A DNA stretch of 64,000 bases from G965197555 sp965197555. GTDB taxonomy: Bacteria; Chloroflexota; Dehalococcoidia; Lucifugimonadales; UBA3495. The notes beneath the pieces were generated by a model. The model was not told where the DNA came from. It made no database searches and saw nothing but the letters and a program-made list of their open reading frames with translations. The DNA is taken from assembly GCA_965197555.1 (NCBI GenBank), contig OZ240213.1:2356001-2420000 (forward strand), given 5' to 3'. Below are positions 1 to 8,227 of this stretch, piece by piece. The first letter of the stretch is position 1; each line of letters starts with the position of its first letter. The translations under genes and the position numbers were made by a program.

Positions 1-572
1 AGTCCCAGTCTCTCCAGCCTGACCTTCAGGGCCGATATGGTCACCTGGAACCTGTCCCGCAACCTGTAGAGTGTCGGCCAACTGAGCAGGTCAACACCTT
101 CGATTGCTTCCCTCAGTAGGGCTGACGGCATCAGGAGGAACCCCATGAACCGGTGGGCCTGGACTTCCCGAAGGTCCTGACCCGGCCCGGAACTCCGATA
201 GAGGCAACTGAAGTCCCGTCCAAGGTTGGGCAGAGGTTGCTGGGCCAAGTGCCCATGGTCGACATGGACCTCCCAATGTCCCGCTTCATGAGCCAGGACG
301 GTGTAGTAGAGGCCCGGTGTGTCCGTTATGAGGGTGCGCCTGGATTCGTTGAAGACGACGGTCTTCGAACCAGGATCAAGGGCGGCGAGGATGGACTGAG
401 ACGGAGGCTCTGATATGTCGTCCCACAGAATGCGTAGGTCCAGGACGTCTTCCAGAATGCGCTCCACCGGCACCGGAGGAGTGAAGACGGCCCCATGCAG
501 GGAATCGTACCTGCTGAGCAGACGAGCCGCTATGCCCTCAAGCTGAGAATCAGATAGGAACTTCGTGGTCAT
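1..572 (-). CDS. ImmA/IrrE-family metallopeptidase (3' end cut by window edge)
   Basis: Translating the minus strand from the ATG at 572 gives an uninterrupted frame to the window edge (about 190 residues). It contains the zinc-protease helix HEAGH, the HExxH signature of the ImmA/IrrE (DUF955) family, in the context VLAHEAGHWEVH, followed downstream by EVQAHRFMGFLLMP, which matches the family's second conserved helix with its third metal ligand region. Family members cleave or inactivate a cognate XRE repressor. The start overlaps the stop of the XRE gene by four bases (ATGA), so the two are translationally coupled, as in ICEBs1 ImmR/ImmA-type and related toxin-antitoxin-like pairs. The substrate is presumably the adjacent XRE protein (inference). 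The C-terminus lies outside the window. Confidence 0.85.
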   Translation of the reverse strand, partial: MTTKFLSDSQLEGIAARLLSRYDSLHGAVFTPPVPVERILEDVLDLRILWDDISEPPSQSILAALDPGSKTVVFNESRRTLITDTPGLYYTVLAHEAGHWEVHVDHGHLAQQPLPNLGRDFSCLYRSSGPGQDLREVQAHRFMGFLLMPSALLREAIEGVDLLSWPTLYRLRDRFQVTISALKVRLERLG

Positions 573-931
573 TCCTGCTCTTGCGACCGGCCACGAATGA
601 GTCTCTGCCACTCAGCAGGCGACCGAACATCATCCCCGATGGACCGCAGGAACTGAACAGCCTGTGGATTTCGGGCCAACGTCTCGGCGAGATCCGATGG
701 AATCTTCCCGGCCAGGGTTATGAGTTCATCGGCGAGCTCGGTCTCATCTGCGCCCAACGCCCCGGCTAACTCCTTCGAGATATTCTTGAGTACGGTCTCG
801 CTCGGAGGTTCGACACGCCCATTCTCGATCTTGCTGAGATACGTGAAATCGACACCGATCCGCTCCGCTAGTTCCCGCTGGCTCAGCTTAGCTGCCTTCC
901 GCAATGATCGTAGATGCTCTGGGAACTCCAT
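569..931 (-). CDS. XRE-family helix-turn-helix regulator paired with ImmA/IrrE peptidase
   Basis: 120 residues. The N-terminal 65 residues form a Cro/C1-type helix-turn-helix (LRSLRKAAKLSQRELAERIG followed by VDFTYLSKIENGR), the typical XRE DNA-binding domain. The remaining half is acidic and helical and probably mediates dimerisation or recognition by the peptidase. A purine-rich ribosome binding site (GAGGTGAAGG) precedes the ATG at 931. The coupled ImmA/IrrE gene follows. A plausible sigma70 promoter with an overlapping inverted repeat lies upstream, which suggests autorepression (inference). The locus directly follows the CD-NTase-type operon on the same strand and may regulate it or be an independent toxin-antitoxin-like unit. 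Confidence 0.85.
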   Translation of the reverse strand: MEFPEHLRSLRKAAKLSQRELAERIGVDFTYLSKIENGRVEPPSETVLKNISKELAGALGADETELADELITLAGKIPSDLAETLARNPQAVQFLRSIGDDVRSPAEWQRLIRGRSQEQE

Positions 932-948
932 ACCTTCACCTCTTACGG

Positions 949-979
949 AGGATACACGAATGTTGAGTTGAGGGTCAAC
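949..979 (-). promoter_or_regulatory. Promoter with overlapping inverted repeat upstream of XRE gene
   Basis: On the minus strand a -35-like TTGACC (973-978) is separated by 18 bp from a -10-like TATCCT (949-954), about 20 bp before the XRE start codon. A perfect short inverted repeat GTTGA-ggg-TCAAC (967-979) covers the -35 box, the expected position for an autorepressor operator. The call rests on sequence inspection only. Confidence 0.45.
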
Positions 980-1216
980 AGCTACTCCGCAGCCAACTGG
1001 AGGTCACTGCGTGCGCTCACCGGCAATCCCGACCAAACTCGACGATAGGCAGAACCATCTTTGAGATGTGCCTAACCCTGGCAGTCTCACCCAAATCCGT
1101 TACCGCGTGACGACTCCACGGCAGCTTGGGCGTTGGACCTGGAGTCAGCACATACTTGGACTACACTGTCCATGCGGGGTTTTCGGCCTCTCTTGCTTCG
1201 GCCGCTGGTCGTTCAA

Positions 1217-2320
1217 TCAGAAATACTCGCGGTGCATCAGTTCGTTTATGGTGCGCTGAAGATCCATCAAGTAGTTTTCATCAATAGTGTCCGTCCACCA
1301 ATGAGCTATGTCATCCCTATAATCTCTTAGCTCTTCTAAGGTCTTGTTACCTGCTACAACTATTTTGTCCTCCCTGACATTCCCCTGGTATCCCAAGTAC
1401 TTCCGTCCCGTCTCTGACAGCGATTGCCACAGCTGCAAGTAATGGAGGCGCTGGTAGGCATCGTCCTGGTAGTCATCTCTGTACATTGAATTGACTAGGA
1501 GCGCCAAGTGAGGAGCGGCGATGACCTGTTCCATGGTAGCAATACCCCTTCCTATCTTGGCCACCCTACTCCGGTAGGCTGTGGAATCCATCGGAGTTGA
1601 TGTGCTCCCTCTCGCCGACATCGTCATTCGCTGGATCACCGCGAACCTGCCGTCGTCTGTCACCAGACAAGTCTGGTCCAAGTGCTTGCGTATCGGATCT
1701 GCCGTCTTCTGACCGACACGGACGCCAGCCAGTATCATATTGACCAACTGTTGATTGTTCGGCAGAACTGGCCACGCCCCGTCAGTGGTATGCCAAGCGG
1801 TTATGAACTTCTCGCCCTCTCGACCCCCGACCAGTGCGGGCTCTTTCTTGCCATCCCGAACAGCCACCTCATCCCAGATGCAGCATTCACCCCTGTCCAT
1901 CTCTACTGGTGCCAACTGATTCGATTCTTCGATTATGAGAAACACGGGCACTCGACCCCTCTGCTGCGACTTGATCTTCTCACTTGTTTCGTTGACGTTG
2001 TGTCGCAAGCTGGGACTGATGGAGTAATGCCTACTGAAAGACGACTTCTCGAAGTAGTCCACCAGACTTGAAGCGACGCTGGCCTGAACGGTGGAAGACG
2101 AATAAATTGTGTGGTGCGGCTCGGCACCGTCTGGATGGAAATCAATCCCAGGAAACTCGAAGATCTGTGTTCGACAATGCCCCCTGATTGTGCAGTGAAA
2201 CTCCTTCCCGCCCGCACCTTCGTACATCATCCGAACCCCTGTAAGCGTAAAGTTCGCTTCAGGAGGCACAGGTTCCAGAGATGCTTGCCGGTCCGCTACG
2301 GGTCGATACGTTCTCGCCAT
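1217..2320 (-). CDS. Putative HEPN-domain protein (candidate RNase effector) beside CD-NTase fusion
   Basis: 367 residues, not recognised as a whole. The C-terminal ~100 residues are helical and contain the R-x4-H motif (R335-DDIA-H340) inside LRDYRDDIAHWW, followed by a helix ending TINELMHREY. This arrangement is typical of Apea-like HEPN domains, whose R-x4-6-H motif forms the RNase active site. The N-terminal two thirds has mixed alpha/beta character and no recognised motif. It lies 27 bp downstream of the AAA-CD-NTase gene on the same strand, so co-transcription is likely. HEPN proteins commonly act as abortive RNases beside nucleotidyltransferases (MNT-HEPN) and in defence islands; an effector role here is inference. 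The HEPN assignment rests on motif and helix pattern only. Confidence 0.6.
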   Translation of the reverse strand: MARTYRPVADRQASLEPVPPEANFTLTGVRMMYEGAGGKEFHCTIRGHCRTQIFEFPGIDFHPDGAEPHHTIYSSSTVQASVASSLVDYFEKSSFSRHYSISPSLRHNVNETSEKIKSQQRGRVPVFLIIEESNQLAPVEMDRGECCIWDEVAVRDGKKEPALVGGREGEKFITAWHTTDGAWPVLPNNQQLVNMILAGVRVGQKTADPIRKHLDQTCLVTDDGRFAVIQRMTMSARGSTSTPMDSTAYRSRVAKIGRGIATMEQVIAAPHLALLVNSMYRDDYQDDAYQRLHYLQLWQSLSETGRKYLGYQGNVREDKIVVAGNKTLEELRDYRDDIAHWWTDTIDENYLMDLQRTINELMHREYF

Positions 2321-2347
2321 GGCTACTCTACTCCGATATTCAACACT

Positions 2348-5329
2348 CTATTCCCCTGTCGGCGTGGTCTGGTTGTCGCTGCCCCCAAACAGTTCCTGCC
2401 AGAGTCTGATGGCCTTCTCGGCCGACGGCTCGGCTTTTGCCTGCTGCGCCGTCTGTGCATACAATTGAATCCGGTTCCTGAAATCCGCGTACCCTCGTTG
2501 ATCCCAATGCCGGGTGAAGCTCTCTGCCGCCAGCACCGGATTCATGATGTCCGGCATATCGGGGTGGCTCTGCAAGAAATCGTTCATCCTGGATAGAACG
2601 GTCACCAGGGTGTCGGCCACCGTGCTCACCGACGGTGTTCCCTCGTCGGACGACATGACCGCGTTGCCAGCAAGCGTCGTCAACAGAATTGACTTGGTGG
2701 CGAAGCTGTTCTTGTGATCTCTCAGATATTTGAGCAACCTCACCACTCGCTTCAGGTTGCCACCTGTGATGCGGTCCCTCTCGTTGAACCAGTCACGGTA
2801 CCCGTTGCCGTCCGTTGCCTCGAATGTGTTGTCGAGACGGTTACAGATGTAGTGCTTGCCGTCAACGGTCACCACCGGTACCACGTCGAGGTGAAAGTCG
2901 CCAGCATAGTCAACCGTTACGCACCTGGTCTTCAGCCGGAGTTTGTCGGCGTAGGACTCATGGGCGGCCAGCGTACGGTGGACCTCGAGTAGGTAGTCTC
3001 TGGGTTCCCAGTCAGGGTTCGGACTCATGACAATCTGGATATCGGCATCATACTCATGGCCTGTGTCCACCGGCCGGATGAGAGTACCCAAGGCATAGGA
3101 ACCCTGCCGTTCCATTCTCTGGTATCCGGTGAGGTGGTCCCTGAGGGAGTTGTTCACCGCGGCGACGGCAGTTCCCAATCGATCCAGACGAATCTGATTG
3201 AGTTCCACTTCGTTCTCCGGTTGCCCGGACATCGATCCTGTACCACCGGTAGCCTCCCGCAACAATATGTCGAAGCTGATCCCAGCAAAGTCTCGCCGAA
3301 CGTCGCTCGCCACCTCGTGCACTTCCTTGGCGACGTGCGTCTCCTGACCAAGTTCCTGTTGCAGAGCAGTGACGAGGGGAAGGAGCAGGTCTGCCGCCGG
3401 CGAGTCCTTAATCAGTTCCAGAGCGCGTGACACACCGAATACCGCGGCCAACTGCGTCAGAGCCTGGATGAAACCCGGGCGGAGTCTTCCCTCTTTGGCC
3501 AAAGAGCCAAGCAACAGAGTGAAGTCACCTTCAGGGAGGTTTTGGCCTTGGACGAGGAGGGCAGCCGCCTTGGATAACAGGGCGTTTGTCACCTTCTCAA
3601 CCACGCTCTTCGCGTTGGTCGTCGTGTATCTTGCCACGACCGCGTCAAAGGCGACCGCCGCTTCGCCTGGGTTTTGGCTCTGCATCAGAGCCAACCCCTT
3701 ACGATGCATGATGTCAGCCACGAGTTCGCTGAGTTCCGTCGAATCAACGGTGGCAAAGCAGTCCAAAGCCTGGTCATACGAGTAAACAGCTTCACGTGCA
3801 TCTCCGAGCTGAGCCCACGCCCTGCCTTTGCTGTCCAACGCCGTTCCAAGCATGACGGCCACTGAAGGGTCCCTGCTCGTGCCGAACGTGGCAAGCATCT
3901 GGTCGCACGCGCTGATGCCATCACGATACCGCCCCGCCAGGTTCAACCGGAGCACCTTATTCAGCAGAGCCACGGCCGCCTGGTGCTGACCAGCTGTGTC
4001 TGGGGACATCCGCAGCCTATCCGCCACCTGTTCAAAAATCGCGATGGCCTCTTTGTCATGACCGAGGTCAGCCAACAGTTGGGCTTTCTTGATCAACACC
4101 TGGGCCACCGGTTCTTGAACGTCAGTGGATTCAAGGAGGGATTCACGGTAGATGTCTGTGACAATGTCCCACAACTCAGCTGGGGAATAGAGGCAGACCA
4201 TGAAGTCTATGAGTGCCTCAACAGCCTGACTCGACCCGCTGTCCCTGCGTAACAGGTAGTAGATGTTGTAGAGGCGTTCCGTCAGGTAGTACTGCTTGCG
4301 ACGAGGGGTCCCGCCGACCACGACCACGGCACCACGTTCCACCAGGCGCGCCAAGAGGGCACTACACCTGTTGATATCTAAACGAGATTGATCGGCCACT
4401 TCCCTGGCTGTCGCGGGTTTCCACAATCTGGCCAAGGAGAGATAGACCCGGCGTTCCAGCGCTGGCAACGATTCCAGGTGACTCTTGAAGTACTCAGTGT
4501 GATCGTCAACAAGGTCCAGAAGATTGTCCATCAGCTCTCGGAATGAGCGGCCGGCCCCGAATAAGGCGATGATGGTGAGCAACCTAGGATTGCCACCAGT
4601 TAGGATCTCCAAGGGTCTGACTGCCAAGGCCGGGGCGAGTTGTTCGGTCACAGTTTTCCACAAGGCCGCACATTCTTGTGTATCAAGAGGACGCAGCGTA
4701 CTCACCCGAAAAAGGTCGTACAGCGCATGGTCGGGGTGGTCAATCTCGTCGAACCGGCTCGTGGCGCTGCCTACAAGGACGACCCGAGGTTCGGTCTGCA
4801 GAGTGTGGCGCAACCGCCATCCTGCATCAGGATCGTCCATGTCAGCAAATAGCATGTTCAGATTCTCTACGAGCAATACCAGTCGCTTCTCATGGCGATC
4901 TGCGAAGTCCAGAATGGTACCCAAGCAACGATCTGCTAGGCCGCGGTCGTCTCCGGTAGACCGCAGGTCGTTGTAAGATAGCCGTAGATTGTCGCGCTCA
5001 GACTCGGGAGCTTGCTCAGCTAGATGATCCAGGCACTCAAGCCAGAACTCCCCTACCGTCGCGACCTCGTAGCTTTCCTCGGCGAATACAATCGGGTAGA
5101 ACATCGACAGGGAGACGTTGCGACGTATCTCTGCGGCCAATCGCAACAAGAGGTGGGTCTTTCCACTGCCCCGGGGGCCGATTACTAAGGAGTGCACATT
5201 GGAGTCGCCGTCACTGGAATTCAGGGATTCCAAGAGCGACTCTAACTCCGCTTTTCTAACGCAAAACGACGCTACGATCTCCTCGTCGCTGAGAAACCCG
5301 GGATTGTATTTCCTTATGCCGACGACCAT
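2348..5329 (-). CDS. AAA ATPase - TPR - CD-NTase (SMODS-type nucleotidyltransferase) fusion protein
   Basis: 993 residues from the ATG at 5329; a longer form from 5398 would overlap the upstream gene by 49 bp. Residues ~1-280 are a STAND/archaeal-type ATPase with Walker A GPRGSGKT (51-58), Walker B-like RLVLLVENLN and a sensor VLVGSATSRF. A winged-helix segment follows (~300-370), then helical TPR-like repeats (~375-590). Residues ~700-993 have the nucleotidyltransferase signature of CD-NTases: GS at 743-744 in RQGSYALGT, the metal-binding pair D761-A-D763, and a third aspartate D815 in FHLDVVPV. CD-NTases make cyclic oligonucleotides that activate CBASS effectors, so all catalytic residues of an active enzyme appear present. 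The N-terminal ATPase/TPR part could sense infection (inference). It sits between another ATPase gene and a HEPN-like gene. Confidence 0.85.
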   Translation of the reverse strand: MVVGIRKYNPGFLSDEEIVASFCVRKAELESLLESLNSSDGDSNVHSLVIGPRGSGKTHLLLRLAAEIRRNVSLSMFYPIVFAEESYEVATVGEFWLECLDHLAEQAPESERDNLRLSYNDLRSTGDDRGLADRCLGTILDFADRHEKRLVLLVENLNMLFADMDDPDAGWRLRHTLQTEPRVVLVGSATSRFDEIDHPDHALYDLFRVSTLRPLDTQECAALWKTVTEQLAPALAVRPLEILTGGNPRLLTIIALFGAGRSFRELMDNLLDLVDDHTEYFKSHLESLPALERRVYLSLARLWKPATAREVADQSRLDINRCSALLARLVERGAVVVVGGTPRRKQYYLTERLYNIYYLLRRDSGSSQAVEALIDFMVCLYSPAELWDIVTDIYRESLLESTDVQEPVAQVLIKKAQLLADLGHDKEAIAIFEQVADRLRMSPDTAGQHQAAVALLNKVLRLNLAGRYRDGISACDQMLATFGTSRDPSVAVMLGTALDSKGRAWAQLGDAREAVYSYDQALDCFATVDSTELSELVADIMHRKGLALMQSQNPGEAAVAFDAVVARYTTTNAKSVVEKVTNALLSKAAALLVQGQNLPEGDFTLLLGSLAKEGRLRPGFIQALTQLAAVFGVSRALELIKDSPAADLLLPLVTALQQELGQETHVAKEVHEVASDVRRDFAGISFDILLREATGGTGSMSGQPENEVELNQIRLDRLGTAVAAVNNSLRDHLTGYQRMERQGSYALGTLIRPVDTGHEYDADIQIVMSPNPDWEPRDYLLEVHRTLAAHESYADKLRLKTRCVTVDYAGDFHLDVVPVVTVDGKHYICNRLDNTFEATDGNGYRDWFNERDRITGGNLKRVVRLLKYLRDHKNSFATKSILLTTLAGNAVMSSDEGTPSVSTVADTLVTVLSRMNDFLQSHPDMPDIMNPVLAAESFTRHWDQRGYADFRNRIQLYAQTAQQAKAEPSAEKAIRLWQELFGGSDNQTTPTGE

Positions 5330-5349
5330 GGCGAGCCCCCCACTCTGGC

Positions 5350-6591
5350 CTACCGTTGAGTTATTGAAGTGAAACTCTGGCCATGCCTTGCCCGCCACCA
5401 GTCCTCAAGCAGACCGGACACGAACGCGTATCCGTCTTCGCTCTCTTCGAGATACCCGTCGTGCTGCAGGACGTACAACACGGTAGCCACACTGTCCTCT
5501 TCACCCATCTCGACCGCCTCGCCACGATAGAGTTCGACCACCCGGTGGGTCAGCAGCCCACCGTTCACCACGGCCTCGGACAGAAGGCTTAAGGCCTCGG
5601 TATACCCTTCGTCTCCGAGCACCATGCGCAGCCGCTCCTCGTAGTGGACCAGGCTGGCCTGGCCCCTCACGCTGAGAAGGTCCCGTCGGTACACGAGTTC
5701 CACGTCGTCTAACGTGGCCTCGTTCCGCTGGTCTCTGATGAGGTGCTCATAGAGGAGGTAGAAAAACAGCTGCACATGATGCGGCACGCAGCAGCGTAAC
5801 CGGCTGCACATTTCCTGCCGTATCTGCTCTGGAAGGCTTATCCCGTGTCCTCGAGCCAACGCCGCCAAGCAATCCACGCCAACATCGTGGGACCACGGAC
5901 TCAGTTCAAGGGGCGTATAGACATTCGCATGGGCACTGAGTCTGGCTTGACTGAGCACTGGTTCCAGCCCGACGCTGCCCGAAATGATCAAGCAGACCCT
6001 GCCCTGGTAGGTCTGGCAGCACTTCCTCAACCACCCCATAAATCCGTCCGTTACCGCCAGACGCTCAGGGCTGACGCGGTACTCGTGTCCCTTCAGGAGG
6101 CGGTTGACCAATATGGGCAATTCGTCGATAGCCAGCACCACCGGCCGATCGCTGGACGCCAGGGCCTCAAATACCTGGTCACCGATCCGTTGCCAGTTGC
6201 CGGCATCCAATCCCGCTCGCAGCCTCACACGAATTTCTGAGACGCCGAGTTCTTCGACATTTCCGCGGACATCGCGAACACTATGGCTCAACCACGACGT
6301 AATCCGTTGGCGGACACTCTGGAGCGGACGGGCCTGCGTGGCCATTTCTGCGACGGCGTCCGCAGCGTCCATAGCCCCTTCAAAGTCCACAAATACTGTG
6401 GCGAACTCACCCTCCGTGCCCAATTGACGTAGCAGCTCTCGCACCAGGCTCGTCTTACCCATCCGGCGCTGTGCGGTCAGCAGCGTATGCACACCGTTTT
6501 CCACACGCTCCCGCAGCAGCCGCAACTCTGACTCGCGGTCAAAGAACCGATCTCCATCGACCCAGTTGCTGCTCATCCGTAGTACTGTCAT
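5350..6591 (-). CDS. AAA ATPase (archaeal-ATPase/STAND-like), first gene of CD-NTase operon
   Basis: 413 residues. A P-loop AQRRMGKTS (about 40-48) follows FFDRESELRLLRERVENG, the usual start of archaeal-type AAA (pfam01637-like) ATPases; PVVLAIDELPILV (~residue 155) is Walker B, and LIISGSVGLEPVL is a sensor-1 region. The C-terminal part ('YTEALSLLSEAVVNGGLLT...') is a winged-helix segment typical of this class. The gene starts 48 bp from a perfect palindrome and is followed within about 20 bp by the ATPase-CD-NTase fusion, so it is probably the promoter-proximal gene of that operon. Its partner or substrate is unknown; a sensing or regulatory role is inference. Confidence 0.8.
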   Translation of the reverse strand: MTVLRMSSNWVDGDRFFDRESELRLLRERVENGVHTLLTAQRRMGKTSLVRELLRQLGTEGEFATVFVDFEGAMDAADAVAEMATQARPLQSVRQRITSWLSHSVRDVRGNVEELGVSEIRVRLRAGLDAGNWQRIGDQVFEALASSDRPVVLAIDELPILVNRLLKGHEYRVSPERLAVTDGFMGWLRKCCQTYQGRVCLIISGSVGLEPVLSQARLSAHANVYTPLELSPWSHDVGVDCLAALARGHGISLPEQIRQEMCSRLRCCVPHHVQLFFYLLYEHLIRDQRNEATLDDVELVYRRDLLSVRGQASLVHYEERLRMVLGDEGYTEALSLLSEAVVNGGLLTHRVVELYRGEAVEMGEEDSVATVLYVLQHDGYLEESEDGYAFVSGLLEDWWRARHGQSFTSITQR

Positions 6592-6639
6592 CTCAATTCC
6601 AGCTCCAGCGCTTTCCAGCCTGTTGGCTACAGTCTATCA

Positions 6640-6674
6640 TGCCAACATATACGTTGCCAACGTATATGTTGGCA
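6640..6674. promoter_or_regulatory. 35-bp perfect palindrome, candidate operator of the CD-NTase operon
   Basis: Two 16-bp arms (6640-6655 and 6659-6674) are exact reverse complements around a 3-bp centre. The arms begin TGCCAACATATACG. The palindrome lies 48 bp upstream of the first ATPase start codon and contains a TTGGCA that could serve as a -35 box. A rho-independent terminator is unlikely because no T-tract follows on either strand. A repressor-binding site is the simplest reading (inference). Confidence 0.5.
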
Positions 6675-6924
6675 ATTGTCCAGGACGCGAGAGGGGCTAG
6701 GAGGGTCTAACAAGGGACTACCGTCCGAGATGAACTCCATGCGGCGGCCTCAGGGATAGGATGCAGATTCAACCAACCTGGTGGGAACGGCACGTTGGTG
6801 GACGATGAACGGCAGAAGTCTGACGTAGGTACTGTCTATCGCTAAAGGGGAACCCGAAAAAGTCGGGACAGGTGAACGGTAGGGCTTGTACTTGGGTGCT
6901 GTGATTGCCCAATTAGGTCGCAAG

Positions 6925-7197
6925 TCAAAAATGGTCGACCATTTTTGGTGGACCGAAATGATATTTCTCGACCTCGGCGGTAGCGTCGAGGAGCATCCGC
7001 GTCTTGATGCCTCCGATCTCATTCGCCGCCTCCACTTGAACGCGCGCAATGTTCTCGGGGTCGGTCGGCATTTCGGAGAAGCCGAGAACAGCCAGCGTTC
7101 GTTGCAATTGCTGATGCCGGTCATGAGCGAGGTTCATTGACGCTCGCAGGAGATGCGAGTGTCTCAACAAGTCCCCATACTCTCTTTCGTATTTCAC
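6925..7197 (-). CDS. Small conserved-looking protein of unknown function
   Basis: About 90 residues from the GTG at 7197, chosen because a perfect AGGAGG lies 8 bp upstream; an ATG at 7206 would overlap that ribosome binding site. The protein is hydrophilic and mostly helical (KYEREYGDLLRHSHLLRAS..., then VQVEAANEIGGIKTRMLLD), with no signal peptide or membrane segment and no motif I recognise. It stands alone between the ATPase operon and an IS630 remnant. The good ribosome binding site and sustained helical character argue that it is real. Confidence 0.5.
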   Translation of the reverse strand: MKYEREYGDLLRHSHLLRASMNLAHDRHQQLQRTLAVLGFSEMPTDPENIARVQVEAANEIGGIKTRMLLDATAEVEKYHFGPPKMVDHF

Positions 7198-7461
7198 GGT
7201 ACACACCTCCTGGCAGCCACGGTTCTCATTGAAACCAGCATCGCCAATATCTCAATTACTGCGATTGAATGAAAAGGGCCCTGTGCAAGGCATAAATGCC
7301 GCCCCATGCCGTCTTGACCCGTCAACAAGGGATTTGACCGCCGGCTCAAGGAGTGAGTGGAGTTGTCAGCTTCGCCCTCCAGCTTCCGACGCGGCCCATA
7401 TATCATTTTGCCACCGGCCCGGCGCCCCTGTCTGGACGCACAGGATATGCAGTCGCGCCCC

Positions 7462-8040
7462 TAAACTGAAGCCAAGGTTACATCTACATTTGCAGGGCGG
7501 GGGTTGGGGGCTGGAGAGTTGCTTTCCGGTTGTGCCCTTGGTACTTGCAGCACGATCCGGCAACGGCGTTTGACTTCCTTCCTACGGCTGGACAGGCGTG
7601 GGAAGGAAGTCTACCAAGGTCTCTTGCACCGCGATAATTCTTGCATCCCCCTTCAACTCCGCCAGTTGCTCCCCATCCAGCGGGGGAAGGGGCCACCACT
7701 CTGTTCAACAACCAGTGCCTTGGGTCCGCCCTCCGCCAATTCCCTGACCCATTGGCCGATAGTATGGGCATCCCGTTCCAACACTTTGTTCACCGCCGCT
7801 GCCGTCCAACCCAGCGCCAGCAACCACACCGCGTGCAACCGTTCTCTATATCGGGGCGTTGGCTCTCGATATATGTGCCGACGCACTTCAGCCCTATTCT
7901 TCCGCCACCGTTCCAGTAGCGCTCCCGTCTCCGTCGTGCCCAACTGCAACCCCCCACCCCGATCTTCTGGTCTTCTCCGGCTATCCCAAAAGCCACTATA
8001 CTGCCCAACCCTATGCGGGTTTCACCTTGGACTTGATTTA
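7462..8040. mobile_element. IS630-family remnant (internally deleted, TA-bounded)
   Basis: The ends TAAACTGAAGCCAAGG (left) and the reverse complement of CCTTGGACTTGATTTA (right) are imperfect terminal inverted repeats matching the longer IS630 copy at 59861-61056, and both stop at TA, the IS630 target. At 579 bp it is about half the size of an intact element. Only the N-terminal transposase segment survives, on the minus strand. It could still be mobilised in trans as a MITE-like derivative (inference). Confidence 0.65.
7653..7949 (-). pseudogene. IS630 transposase N-terminal fragment
   Basis: 98 residues containing the helix-turn-helix region of IS630-type transposases (YRERLHAVWLLALGWTAAAV, then RDAHTIGQWVRELAEGG). 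It aligns by eye with the N-terminus of the copy near 60.0 kb (RERERWHALWLLCRGLTASG). The DDE catalytic domain is absent. The fragment lies inside the deleted IS630 element and cannot encode a functional enzyme. Confidence 0.7.
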
Positions 8041-8227
8041 GCTCAATGCATCACCATCCGCTCCTTGAAGCGGGCGGTCCGCCAACCGGGCGATACCATC
8101 GAACAGGAAATACGAGGCCTCTTTTCAGACGACCGGGGTCTGATCATACCAACGGGCGAGGTGCCGGCCACGGCCATCCTGCGAACTTCCCCGGGTGGAA
8201 TCTGGCGTATTTTCTAGCCTCATTGTT

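Noticed and set aside
3232..5398. Treating the CD-NTase as a separate annotated gene
   Set aside because: The frame is continuous with the ATPase part; kept as one gene and raised as a hypothesis only.
7504..8217. Plus-strand frame across the IS630 remnant
   Set aside because: Antisense to recognisable transposase HTH text and crosses the element boundary.
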